Part shown: piece by piece, positions 57,187-64,000 of the stretch
How positions within the stretch are numbered: the first letter of the stretch is position 1
How the letters are laid out: every line of letters starts with the position of its first letter
Assembly: GCF_001673535.1 (NCBI RefSeq)
Contig: NZ_LZLY01000155.1
Location: forward strand, 30,960-94,959
From: Mycobacterium sp. 1081908.1
GTDB taxonomy: Bacteria; Actinomycetota; Actinomycetes; Mycobacteriales; Mycobacteriaceae
Reading direction: 5' to 3'
DNA: 64,000 nt
Program-made: the position numbers and the translations under genes
Notes under the pieces: generated by a model
Told to the model about the DNA's origin: nothing
Databases searched by the model: none
Seen by the model: only the letters and a program-made list of their open reading frames with translations

Positions 57187-58257
57187 ATGGCATCGGTCAG
57201 TTTCGAGGGGGCGACGCGGCGCTATCCGGGTGCGGATCGACCGGCCCTGGACGGCCTCGATCTCGACGTCGGGGACGGCGAATTCGTGGTCCTGGTCGGA
57301 CCGTCCGGCTGTGGCAAGACGACGTCGCTGCGGATGGTGGCCGGACTGGAAACACTGGACGCCGGGCGCATCCGGATCGGGGACCGCGACGTCACCAACG
57401 TCGACCCCAAGGATCGCGACGTGGCGATGGTCTTTCAGAATTACGCGCTCTACCCGCACATGACCGTGGCGCAGAACATGGGCTTCGCGCTGAAGATCGC
57501 CAGGACACCGAAAGCCGAGATCCGCGAGCAGGTGCTGGCCGCGGCGAAACTGCTTGACCTGCAGCCCTACCTGGATCGCAAGCCCAAAGACCTGTCCGGC
57601 GGGCAGCGCCAGCGGGTCGCGATGGGCCGCGCGATCGTGCGGCGCCCGCAGGTGTTCCTGATGGACGAGCCTTTGAGCAATCTCGACGCCAAACTGCGCG
57701 TGCAGACCCGCAACCAGATCGCCGCACTGCAGCGCCGGCTCGGCACCACCACCGTGTACGTCACGCATGACCAGGTCGAGGCCATGACCATGGGGGACCG
57801 GGTCGCCGTGCTGTGCGACGGGGTGCTGCAACAGTTTGCGACGCCGCGCGAGCTGTACCGCAACCCCGACAACGTATTCGTAGCGGGATTCATCGGGTCC
57901 CCGGCGATGAACCTGTTCACCCTTCCCGTTGTGGACTCCTCGGTGTCGCTGGGGGACTGGCCGATCCGGGTGCCGCGCGAGATCGATGGCACCGCAAGCA
58001 AGGTTGTCGTCGGGGTCCGCCCCGAACACTTCGAACTGGGCGGCCTCGGCGTCGAGATGGAAGTCGACGTGGTCGAGGAGCTGGGGGCGGATGCCTATCT
58101 CTACGGCCGAATCACGGGTTCGGGCAAGGTGATCAGCCAGCCCGTCGTCGCGCGGGCCGACGGGCGTCAACCGCCGGAGAAGGGTAGCCGCGTGCGCCTG
58201 CATCCCGAACCCGGGCACTTGCACTTCTTCGGCACCGATGGCCGCCGGATTTGTTGA
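57187..58257 (+). CDS. Sugar ABC transporter ATP-binding protein (Rv2038c, MalK/UgpC type)
   Basis: A 356-residue ATPase. Walker A is GPSGCGKTT (about 39-47), the Q-loop is FQNYALYPHMT, the signature is LSGGQRQRVAMGRAI, Walker B is VFLMDEPLSNLD, and the switch His is in YVTHDQVEAM. The C-terminal 110 residues form the TOBE/MalK regulatory domain (VVGVRPEHFELGG). This class energises uptake of oligosaccharides; several can serve more than one transporter. The gene starts two bases after the permease stop. A small gap and a convergent gene follow. Confidence 0.96.
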   Translation: MASVSFEGATRRYPGADRPALDGLDLDVGDGEFVVLVGPSGCGKTTSLRMVAGLETLDAGRIRIGDRDVTNVDPKDRDVAMVFQNYALYPHMTVAQNMGFALKIARTPKAEIREQVLAAAKLLDLQPYLDRKPKDLSGGQRQRVAMGRAIVRRPQVFLMDEPLSNLDAKLRVQTRNQIAALQRRLGTTTVYVTHDQVEAMTMGDRVAVLCDGVLQQFATPRELYRNPDNVFVAGFIGSPAMNLFTLPVVDSSVSLGDWPIRVPREIDGTASKVVVGVRPEHFELGGLGVEMEVDVVEELGADAYLYGRITGSGKVISQPVVARADGRQPPEKGSRVRLHPEPGHLHFFGTDGRRIC

Positions 58258-58289
58258 GCAGCGCCGAGCGCGGCGTCGGGCGCCGGAAC

Positions 58290-58577
58290 CTATCCGCTCG
58301 CGCAGCCGATCGCGTGAAGGCGGCGTTGCACGCGCGCGATGTCGTCGTCGGAGGGCATCGCGTTGGTGACGTGGGTTATTGCCACCCCGACATCGGCGCT
58401 GCTGATCGGCGCGCATCTGCGCATGATGAGTTCTCTTGTGATGGTGTTGATCTCATCGTTCGATACGCGCCGGTGCGACAAAGCCGCCAGCGGCGCGTAA
58501 CCGGTCGTCGGCATGCCGCTGGGGTACCCGGCGCGCAAAAAAGCGACGATGCTCGACACCCAAAGGGACAGGTCCAT
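58290..58577 (-). CDS. DUF3349 protein
   Basis: A 95-residue mycobacterial protein of the DUF3349 family. MDLSLWVSSIVAFLRAGYPSGMP at the N-terminus and VTNAMPSDDDIARVQRRLHAIG at the C-terminus are the family landmarks. ATG at 58577 is chosen because GAGGTGG lies seven bases upstream; the frame extends 17 codons further. Structures of the family suggest a small helical fold, but the function is unknown. It is convergent with the ABC transporter operon. Confidence 0.82.
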   Translation of the reverse strand: MDLSLWVSSIVAFLRAGYPSGMPTTGYAPLAALSHRRVSNDEINTITRELIMRRCAPISSADVGVAITHVTNAMPSDDDIARVQRRLHAIGCASG

Positions 58578-58789
58578 AACGTCCACCTCGCTCACCGCCA
58601 CACGCTGTGCATTAGCGGCACTTAGCAACTTAGCAGCGGCAACGTCATCAGCCCGGTAAGACCACGCAGTTACTTACGACTAATTTATGGATTTTTCAGA
58701 CTTGAGCCCGAAACCTTAGCGCTTTACCAATTTCGACACGGTGGCGCGCCGCAACCCTGTTTGGCCGCAACGCTTCCTAGGATTGCCGG

Positions 58790-59626
58790 GTGGTCGATCG
58801 CTACGGAACCGATGTCCTCGCCGCGGGTCGGCGCAAGCCCCGCTCGACGGAACACCCGGCCGATCCCGGCCTGGTGGTCGAGGACGTCGAAACCGGCTAT
58901 GTCGGAGCGGTGGTGCGCGTCGAATACGGTCGCGTCGACCTGGAGGACCGGCACGGTCACATCCGCGGCTTTCCGCTCGGCCCAGGGTATTTGCTCGAGG
59001 GGCGCCCGGTGATCCTCACCGCGCCGCGCCGCGCCGCCCCCGTTACCGCGGCCAGGACGGCGTCCGGCTCCGTGGCGATGCCCGGCGCGCGCGCCCGGGT
59101 CGCCCGGGCCGGCCGGATCTACGTCGAGGGCCGCCACGACGCCGAACTGATCGCACAGGTATGGGGCGACGACCTGCGCATCGAGGGCGTCGTCGTCGAG
59201 CACCTCGGTGGCATAGACGATCTGGTGGGCATCGTGGCGGAGTTCGGGCCCGGCCCCGGGCGCCGGCTGGGCGTGCTCGTCGACCACCTCGTCGCCGGTT
59301 CGAAGGAGACGCGGATCGCCGAGGCGGTGCGCCAGGGACCGGGCGGCCGCGACACCCTGGTCGTCGGCCACCCCTACGTCGACATCTGGCAGGCCGTGAA
59401 ACCGCAGCGGCTCGGCCTGGCGGCCTGGCCGGAGGTGCCACGGCACATCGAGTGGAAGCACGGTGCCTGCGAGGCGCTGGGCCTGCCGCACGCCAACCAG
59501 GCCGATATCGCCCGGGCTTGGCGGCGCATTCGCTCGAGTGTGCGCGACTGGAACGATCTCGAACCGGCACTCATCGGCCGCGTCGAGGAGCTCATCGATT
59601 TCGTCACGGAACCGCTCGGGCGCTGA
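58790..59626 (+). CDS. DUF3097 protein
   Basis: A 278-residue actinobacterial protein of the DUF3097 family. The N-terminus is DRYGTDVLAAGRRKPRSTEHPADPGLVVEDVETGYVGAVV, and the central part has VEGRHDAELIAQVWGDDLR and GVLVDHLVAGSKE, which resemble a TOPRIM-like fold with acidic residues (EGRHDAE; DHL). Whether it binds nucleic acid is unknown. GTG at 58790 or 58793 is the start; the 161-base gap upstream is AT-rich and divergent from DUF3349. Confidence 0.85.
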   Translation: MVDRYGTDVLAAGRRKPRSTEHPADPGLVVEDVETGYVGAVVRVEYGRVDLEDRHGHIRGFPLGPGYLLEGRPVILTAPRRAAPVTAARTASGSVAMPGARARVARAGRIYVEGRHDAELIAQVWGDDLRIEGVVVEHLGGIDDLVGIVAEFGPGPGRRLGVLVDHLVAGSKETRIAEAVRQGPGGRDTLVVGHPYVDIWQAVKPQRLGLAAWPEVPRHIEWKHGACEALGLPHANQADIARAWRRIRSSVRDWNDLEPALIGRVEELIDFVTEPLGR

Positions 59627-59952
59627 ACCGTTTTTGACTGAAAAGATCCGCGGGATTTTATTCGCCCGTTGATCCCGCCCGGCGGGCACGACCTGCCCGA
59701 CGGACACCGGTGGTCCCCGGACCGGCTACTTCCGCGCTTCCCGGCCCGGCCAACAAATCCCACGACACGGGGCAGAGTCGGTTCATCAGAGCAACATCGC
59801 ACCCGTGCGCGCAAACGGGGCGGTAGCGATGCTCCAGGCAAGCGATGGGTCGCCGCGTCCGTGCAAAACGAATGCGCCCGGCGTCACGCATCGGTTCCGA
59901 GGAGCACTAAATCCGTGCAGGCCTAATCACCCGCGGGAAACGGAGGATGTTT
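59627..59952 (+). other. Intergenic region upstream of the OsmC operon, with a possible promoter
   Basis: These 326 bases contain no convincing gene. TTGACT (59634-59639) and TTTATT (59657-59662), spaced 17, may be a SigA promoter, giving a leader of about 280 bases. The same stretch contains ATCC-GCG-GGAT followed by TTTATT (59646-59662), which could instead be a weak terminator for the DUF3097 gene. A GC hairpin, CCCGCC-C-GGCGGG, follows at about 59673. I found no clear ECF promoter pattern for the sigma factor encoded in the operon. Confidence 0.35.
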
Positions 59953-60477
59953 ATGACCGACGCACTCGTCATCGATGCGGAGGGGCTCGACCGGCTGTCG
60001 TGTAATGCCAAGGCCAACCCCGACACCGGAAAGAAGACGCTCAAGGCGACGACGGTCTGTGAAGCGGGGTTCCGCAACATGACCTACGTGCGCGGCCTCG
60101 CGCCGATGCTGGTCGGCGAGCCGCCGGCGCTGCTGGGCGACGATTCGGCGCCCAACCCGTCGGAGACCGCCCTGGCGGCACTGGGGTCCTGCGTCTCGGT
60201 TGGCCTGCTGGCCAACGCCACGCACCGTGGTGTGGCCCTGACCAAGATCGAGGTCGAGATGGAGGGTGACATCGACATCTCGGCCGTGTGGGGGGTGGGT
60301 GACACCCCCGAGGGGAAACGCCTCGGTTTCAGCGCCGTGCGCTGCAAGGTCACCCTCGCCGGCGATGCCGACGACGCGACCCTCAAGCAGATCCATGACA
60401 CCGCGATCGCGTGGTCGCCGGTGGTCAGCACGTTTCGCAACCCGGTGACCGTGGACTCGACGCTGGTCACCGAATAG
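59953..60477 (+). CDS. OsmC-family protein
   Basis: A 174-residue OsmC/Ohr-like protein. The family reduces organic hydroperoxides or handles thiol stress. PNPSETALAALGSCVSVGLLANAT has the conserved Cys in the LGSC motif; the second redox Cys, usually in a VCP-type motif, may be the one in FSAVRCKVTLAG. ATG at 59953 is preferred since GGAGG lies six bases upstream; an ATG at 59947 has almost no spacing. It is the first gene of an operon with four more genes. Confidence 0.85.
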   Translation: MTDALVIDAEGLDRLSCNAKANPDTGKKTLKATTVCEAGFRNMTYVRGLAPMLVGEPPALLGDDSAPNPSETALAALGSCVSVGLLANATHRGVALTKIEVEMEGDIDISAVWGVGDTPEGKRLGFSAVRCKVTLAGDADDATLKQIHDTAIAWSPVVSTFRNPVTVDSTLVTE

Positions 60478-60488
60478 GAGGGAGTGTC

Positions 60489-61556
60489 ATGACCACGACG
60501 ATGGACGCCGCGGCCGGCCGGCTGGACCTCCAACTGCTGGAAGACATCCGGGTGCACGCGGGGGCCTTGGACCGTGGCGAGCAGCAATCCCGCCGCAGCT
60601 TCGCCGCGCTCGGTGCCGCCGGACTGCTCGGGATCGGCGCGCCGGGCAACGTCGACGGCAGGCTCCCCGACATGGCCGACGTCATCCGGCGGATCTCCGG
60701 TGAATGCATGAGCACCGGGTTCTCGTTGTGGGCCCATCGAATGACGGTGGAGTATTTGCTCAATGCCGCAACCCCTTTCAGTATCGCGGCGGCGCGGCCG
60801 CTGCTCGCCGGAACCGTGCCCGGGGTCACAGCGATGGCGTCGGCTTTCCGGGAAGCGGCGGCCTGCGGCGGTCTGGAACTGACGGCGGCGCCGGTCGACG
60901 GCGGCTATGAGGTGTCCGGCCCGATCAGGTGGGCCAGCAACCTGCACGCGGACGCCACGATGGTGACCGCCGCGCGGACCGATGCCGGTGAAAAACTCAT
61001 CGTGGCATTGCCGTTGAATACACCGGGAGTCGTCCTGGGTGACCACTTCGACCTGCTGGCACTGGGCAGCACCGCGTCCTCGTATCTGAATCTGCGGGCC
61101 GCGTACGTTCCCGCCGGGCAGGTGCTGTCGCGCGACTTCGACGAGTTTCTGCGAGCGGTGCGCCCGACTTTCCTTATCCTGCAGTCGGCGATGTGCCTGG
61201 GGTTGACCCGAACCGCCGTGGAGCAGAGCAGGCTTGGTCTGTCGGGGGTCAACTCCGTGTTCGCCGCCGACGTCGACCGCCTCGCCGAGAAGCTCGCCGC
61301 GGCGGAGGCAACGTTGGCCCGATTGGCCGCCGCGGTCGGCGGGGCGACCACGCCGACCAAGAAAGAGCTGCTGACGCTGCGCCTTGGCGCTGCCGAACTT
61401 TCCAGCGCGAGCGCCGATCTGGAAATCCGAACCGCCGGAGGCAAGGGCTACGCCAGCAGGACGTCGGCGAGCAGGCGCTACCGGGAAGCCGCGTTCATTC
61501 CCGTCCAGTCGCCATCGGAAGCGCAACTGCGCTGGGAACTCGCCGCATGCGCCTGA
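60489..61556 (+). CDS. Acyl-CoA-dehydrogenase-like flavoprotein
   Basis: A 355-residue member of the acyl-CoA dehydrogenase/flavin mono-oxygenase superfamily. LRTAGGKGYA-type C-terminal sequence (here IRTAGGKGYASRTSASRRYREAAFIP) and the N-terminal RRSFAALGAAGLLGIGAPG fit the family. The usual catalytic Glu cannot be placed confidently, and the middle is shorter than in full-length dehydrogenases. It may instead oxidise or hydroxylate a small substrate with reduced flavin. ATG at 60489 has a GGAGGG ribosome-binding site. The gene is 11 bases after the OsmC gene and 10 before the sigma gene. Confidence 0.8.
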   Translation: MTTTMDAAAGRLDLQLLEDIRVHAGALDRGEQQSRRSFAALGAAGLLGIGAPGNVDGRLPDMADVIRRISGECMSTGFSLWAHRMTVEYLLNAATPFSIAAARPLLAGTVPGVTAMASAFREAAACGGLELTAAPVDGGYEVSGPIRWASNLHADATMVTAARTDAGEKLIVALPLNTPGVVLGDHFDLLALGSTASSYLNLRAAYVPAGQVLSRDFDEFLRAVRPTFLILQSAMCLGLTRTAVEQSRLGLSGVNSVFAADVDRLAEKLAAAEATLARLAAAVGGATTPTKKELLTLRLGAAELSSASADLEIRTAGGKGYASRTSASRRYREAAFIPVQSPSEAQLRWELAACA

Positions 61557-61566
61557 GCCCGCGTCG

Positions 61567-62187
61567 ATGGTGACTCCCGTGGCGGTGCCACCCGAAGGCA
61601 CCGAATCGCATCAGCTGGTCGGCGGGATCCCGCTGGCCAGTTTGGTACGCGACTTCCACCGTCCGATGGTGAACTTCGCTCGCACCATCGTCAATTCGAC
61701 AGCAGTGGCCGAAGAAGCGGTCCAGGAGGCCTGGGTGCAGGTCCTGCAGTCGTCCGATTCGTTCGAGGGACGTTCTTCGGTGCGTACCTGGCTGTTCGGG
61801 ATCGTCAAGAACACCGCGTCCCGCCACCGGCGCCGCGAGTCGCGCATCCGCGACCACGAGGTCCTCGCCGCCGCTAACGCCGATCCATTGTCGGGTCGCA
61901 TGCACCCCGCGGGGCACCCCGACGCCGGGCACTGGAGCGTCCCGCCGTCGCGGCGCTTCCTGCCCGAGGACCAAACCGTGGCAAGCGAACTCGTCGGGTT
62001 CGTGCGTTCCGCGCTGGACGCGTTGCCGCAGCGCCACCGACAGCTGATCATCCTGCGCGACCTCGTCGGCGCATCGGCCGAAGAGGCGGCCGAGATCCTG
62101 CAGCTTTCGGCAGAAGCGCAGCGCGCCCTGCTCTACCGCGCCCGCGGAAATCTGCGAAACGAATTGGAAAAGCGGTATCACCGATGA
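61567..62187 (+). CDS. ECF RNA polymerase sigma factor
   Basis: A 206-residue ECF sigma factor. Region 2 includes LVRDFHRPMVNFARTIVNSTAVAEEAVQEAWVQVLQ with the downstream WLFGIVKNTASRHRRR. A 40-residue linker rich in Pro/His follows. Region 4 is LPQRHRQLIILRDLVGASAEEAAEILQLSAEAQRALLYRARGNLR. ATG at 61567 is the best start. The gene is coupled by ATGA to a small zinc-finger anti-sigma gene, the standard stress-response pair. Confidence 0.93.
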   Translation: MVTPVAVPPEGTESHQLVGGIPLASLVRDFHRPMVNFARTIVNSTAVAEEAVQEAWVQVLQSSDSFEGRSSVRTWLFGIVKNTASRHRRRESRIRDHEVLAAANADPLSGRMHPAGHPDAGHWSVPPSRRFLPEDQTVASELVGFVRSALDALPQRHRQLIILRDLVGASAEEAAEILQLSAEAQRALLYRARGNLRNELEKRYHR

Positions 62188-62453
62188 CCCTCTCCGACAA
62201 CATGATCCCCGCCATCGACTGTGTCGACTTCGTGAGGCTCGTCGACGAGCTCGTCGATTCCGACCCCGCGCGGTGGGGCGCGATCGTCGCCAAGCACCTC
62301 GCGGAGTGCCCGCCGTGCCTGGTCTATCTGCAGCAAATGCTCGACCTCAAGATCCTGCTCAACCACGTTTTCGAGGGGGAGAAGCTCAGCGCCGAGCACA
62401 TCACCGGGGTCACCAACGCGATCAGCGAATTCAAGAAAGGCCAGAACGGATGA
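62184..62453 (+). CDS. Zinc-binding anti-sigma factor
   Basis: An 89-residue cytoplasmic protein with the ZAS signature HLAECPPCLVYLQQML (His-x3-Cys-x2-Cys) near residue 38. It has no membrane helix, so it is a soluble, RsrA/RshA-like redox-sensitive anti-sigma factor by type. It overlaps the sigma gene by four bases and the transporter gene by four. Release of the sigma factor on thiol oxidation is the expected mechanism; that is inference from the family. Confidence 0.88.
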   Translation: MTLSDNMIPAIDCVDFVRLVDELVDSDPARWGAIVAKHLAECPPCLVYLQQMLDLKILLNHVFEGEKLSAEHITGVTNAISEFKKGQNG

Positions 62454-63373
62454 CGATCGACACGCAGGCGCCGCATTTGGAAAGGCAATTGACGACGGGA
62501 GACACGCTGGTTTCGTTCTATCCCGGCGCGGCCGACGGCGCCGCCAAGGGGCCCGCTGGAGATCCGTTCGAGCCACTGAGCGTGGGCGCCATGGTCGACC
62601 GGGTGGCCGCAATGGCGGTCGAAAAGGCCGCGCACCCGTGGGCTTTCTTCATGCGTTCCTTGGTCGGCGGCGCGATGGTGGCCTTCGGGGTGCTGCTCGC
62701 GCTCGTGGTGAGCACCGGTGTGAAGACACCCGGGGTCGCGAGCCTGTTGATGGGCCTGGCATTCGGCATGTCCTTCGTTCTGATCCTGGTGTCGGGCATG
62801 TCGTTGATCACTGCGGACATGGCCGCCGGGTTGCTTGCCGTGCTGAAACGCTCATTGAGCCTCCCGCGCTACGCGTCGCTGGTTGTCGTCGGTCTCATCG
62901 GCAATGTTGCCGGCGCGTTCGTATTCGTCACGATCTGCGGCGCCGCCGGAGGCCCATATCTGGGCGCCTTCGCCGAGCGGGCGGCGACCGTCGGCGCCGC
63001 CAAGGCCGGCCAGCCGTTTTCGACCGCGCTGTTGCTTGCAGTGGTGTGCACCTGGTTCCTGCAGACCGCGATGTGCATGTTCTTCAAGGCCCGCACCGAC
63101 GTTGCGCGGATGGCATTCGCGTTCTACGGGCCGTTCGCGTTTGTGATCGGCGGCACCCAGCACGTGATCGCGAACGTCGGCTTTCTCGGGCTTCCCCTGT
63201 TGCTCAAGCTGTTTCACTCCGGCGCACCGGGCGTCGGCATCAGCTGGGGCTTCGGCCACGACGGCTTGCTCACCAACATCGGTGTCACCGCCGTGGGCAA
63301 CCTGATCGGCGGCACCGTCTTCGTGGCGTTGCCCTTCTGGACCATCGCGCAGCTGCAGCGCCGCGAAACCTGA
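62450..63373 (+). CDS. Formate/nitrite (FNT) family transporter
   Basis: A 307-residue integral membrane protein of the FNT family, which carries formate, nitrite, hydrosulfide or related monovalent anions. After a polar N-terminal 55 residues come six membrane helices, with the family landmarks EKAAHPWAFFMRSLVGGAMVAFGV, GMSFVLILVSGMSLITADM, and GTQHVIANVGF with the conserved pore His. It shares its operon with an OsmC protein and an ECF sigma/anti-sigma pair, so an export role for a toxic sulfur or nitrogen anion under stress is plausible. Confidence 0.92.
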   Translation: MTIDTQAPHLERQLTTGDTLVSFYPGAADGAAKGPAGDPFEPLSVGAMVDRVAAMAVEKAAHPWAFFMRSLVGGAMVAFGVLLALVVSTGVKTPGVASLLMGLAFGMSFVLILVSGMSLITADMAAGLLAVLKRSLSLPRYASLVVVGLIGNVAGAFVFVTICGAAGGPYLGAFAERAATVGAAKAGQPFSTALLLAVVCTWFLQTAMCMFFKARTDVARMAFAFYGPFAFVIGGTQHVIANVGFLGLPLLLKLFHSGAPGVGISWGFGHDGLLTNIGVTAVGNLIGGTVFVALPFWTIAQLQRRET

Positions 63374-63482
63374 ATATTCCCCGATCAGCGGGTGAATAGG
63401 CGGTTACCTCCGGGCGGCTTCCGTCGGCCGGGGGAAGCAACGGCCCCAACGTGATTCAGCGACTGCCCTCCGTCCCCGATGG

Positions 63483-63887
63483 TTGAGGACTAAAGCCTCA
63501 CAACCCTCTTCGACGTCCGAGCACGCGACCGAGCTGGCGTTCGACGAGGCCTCTCGTCGGGGCGTCGACCTGGTCGCCTTGCACGCGTGGAGCGACGTCA
63601 CGACCGAGGTTCCGTTCTTGGATTGGGCGACCGTGGAGGAGGAGGGGCAGCGCAGTCTGGGCGAAAGCCTGGCGGGCTGGGGCGAACACTATCCGGATGT
63701 GACGGTGCGCCGGGTGATCGTGCGCGACCGGCCGGCCCATCACCTCATCGATGCGGCGGAATCGGCCCAACTCGTCGTGGTCGGCAGCCACGGCAGAGGC
63801 GGTCTCACGGGCATGCTGCTGGGCTCCGTCAGCAACACGCTGCTGCATTCGGTGCGAATTCCGGTGATCGTCGTGAAGCCTGCGTAG
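63483..63887 (+). pseudogene. Universal stress protein, 5'-truncated (C-terminal domain only)
   Basis: The reading frame (134 codons from TTG at 63483) matches only the C-terminal part of a mycobacterial two-domain Usp. HATELAFDEASRRGVDLVALHAWSD resumes shortly after the domain's first strand, and the ATP-binding VVVGSHGRGGLTGMLLGSVSNTLL and VIVVKPA are intact. The normal N-terminal domain and the first strand (usually VVGVDGS) are absent. Upstream bases 63374-63482 contain in-frame stops and no matching protein. It is probably a relic, though a one-domain protein expressed from TTG cannot be excluded. Confidence 0.7.
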
Positions 63888-63902
63888 CCGTCGCTGGGCG
63901 CC

Positions 63903-64000
63903 TTAGCCCGCGCGCAGGGCGGTGGCCGTCCACGCACAGATCCCCGCAAGGTCGCGGCCCGCGCGCATGACCGTGCGGTCCGGGCGCACCAACGCCGCGG
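63903..64000 (-). CDS. FAD-dependent mono-oxygenase, C-terminal end only (partial)
   Basis: The minus-strand frame enters from the right edge and stops with TAA at 63903. The last 31 residues read ALVRPDRTVMRAG and later ICAWTATALRAG. The LVRPD segment is the usual C-terminal end of flavoprotein aromatic hydroxylases of the PHBH/MhpA type. The family is therefore likely, but the substrate cannot be seen. Confidence 0.55.
   Translation of the reverse strand, partial: AALVRPDRTVMRAGRDLAGICAWTATALRAG

Overview
The window is high-GC actinobacterial DNA and reads as a slow-growing Mycobacterium, most likely of the M. avium complex or close to it. The evidence is the mycobacterial gene order lnt - ppm1 - rbpA - small zinc-finger gene - pks12 - epimerase/PEP-utilizer gene, later lppI - lipT, then pncA, a SnoaL-like gene and a four-gene sugar ABC transporter. 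I recognise these as counterparts of the M. tuberculosis Rv2051c-Rv2038c neighbourhood, from memory and not from a search. I saw no rRNA, tRNA, CRISPR array or insertion sequence.

Layout. 1-17155 is the conserved envelope-lipid block, dominated by the 12.5-kb mycoketide synthase gene pks12. 17183-42679 is about 25 kb that, as I recall the M. tuberculosis map, is absent between the Rv2047c and lppI counterparts. It has three parts. (A) 17183-30330 is a tailoring-type cluster: an MMPL exporter, three cytochromes P450, a Coq4-like protein, an epimerase/reductase, two tandem O-methyltransferases, a WS/DGAT acyltransferase, a KshA-like Rieske oxygenase and a VOC protein. It contains no scaffold synthase. 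(B) 30421-37835 is a probable regulon. A minus-strand operon encodes two near-duplicate integral membrane proteins, two tiny membrane proteins (42 and 34 residues), a one-helix 139-residue protein and a NorQ/NorD-type AAA+/VWA pair. It sits beside a DapB-like dehydrogenase, a TetR regulator and an SDR. Three promoters here carry the same palindrome. (C) 37889-42679 holds another DapB-like enzyme, a mycofactocin-type SDR, a second TetR gene with its own inverted-repeat operator, a fourth P450 and an SDR.

42689-58257 returns to the conserved backbone (lppI, lipT, pncA, the Rv2042c counterpart, the sugar ABC transporter). Into it are set an APH-like fusion protein, a gluconate kinase, a ParD-like/zeta toxin-antitoxin pair, a DoxX protein with six 22-residue repeats, a lipoprotein and an ECF sigma factor fused to a SnoaL-like domain. 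58290-64000 holds DUF3349 and DUF3097 genes, a tight operon OsmC - acyl-CoA-dehydrogenase-like - ECF sigma - zinc anti-sigma - formate/nitrite transporter, a 5'-truncated universal stress gene, and the end of a flavoprotein gene.

The most novel candidate is part B. NorQ/NorD pairs normally mature a metalloenzyme such as NO reductase, but no NO reductase is present. The flanking duplicated membrane proteins carry conserved His, Asp and Glu residues and could be the client. That function is inference.
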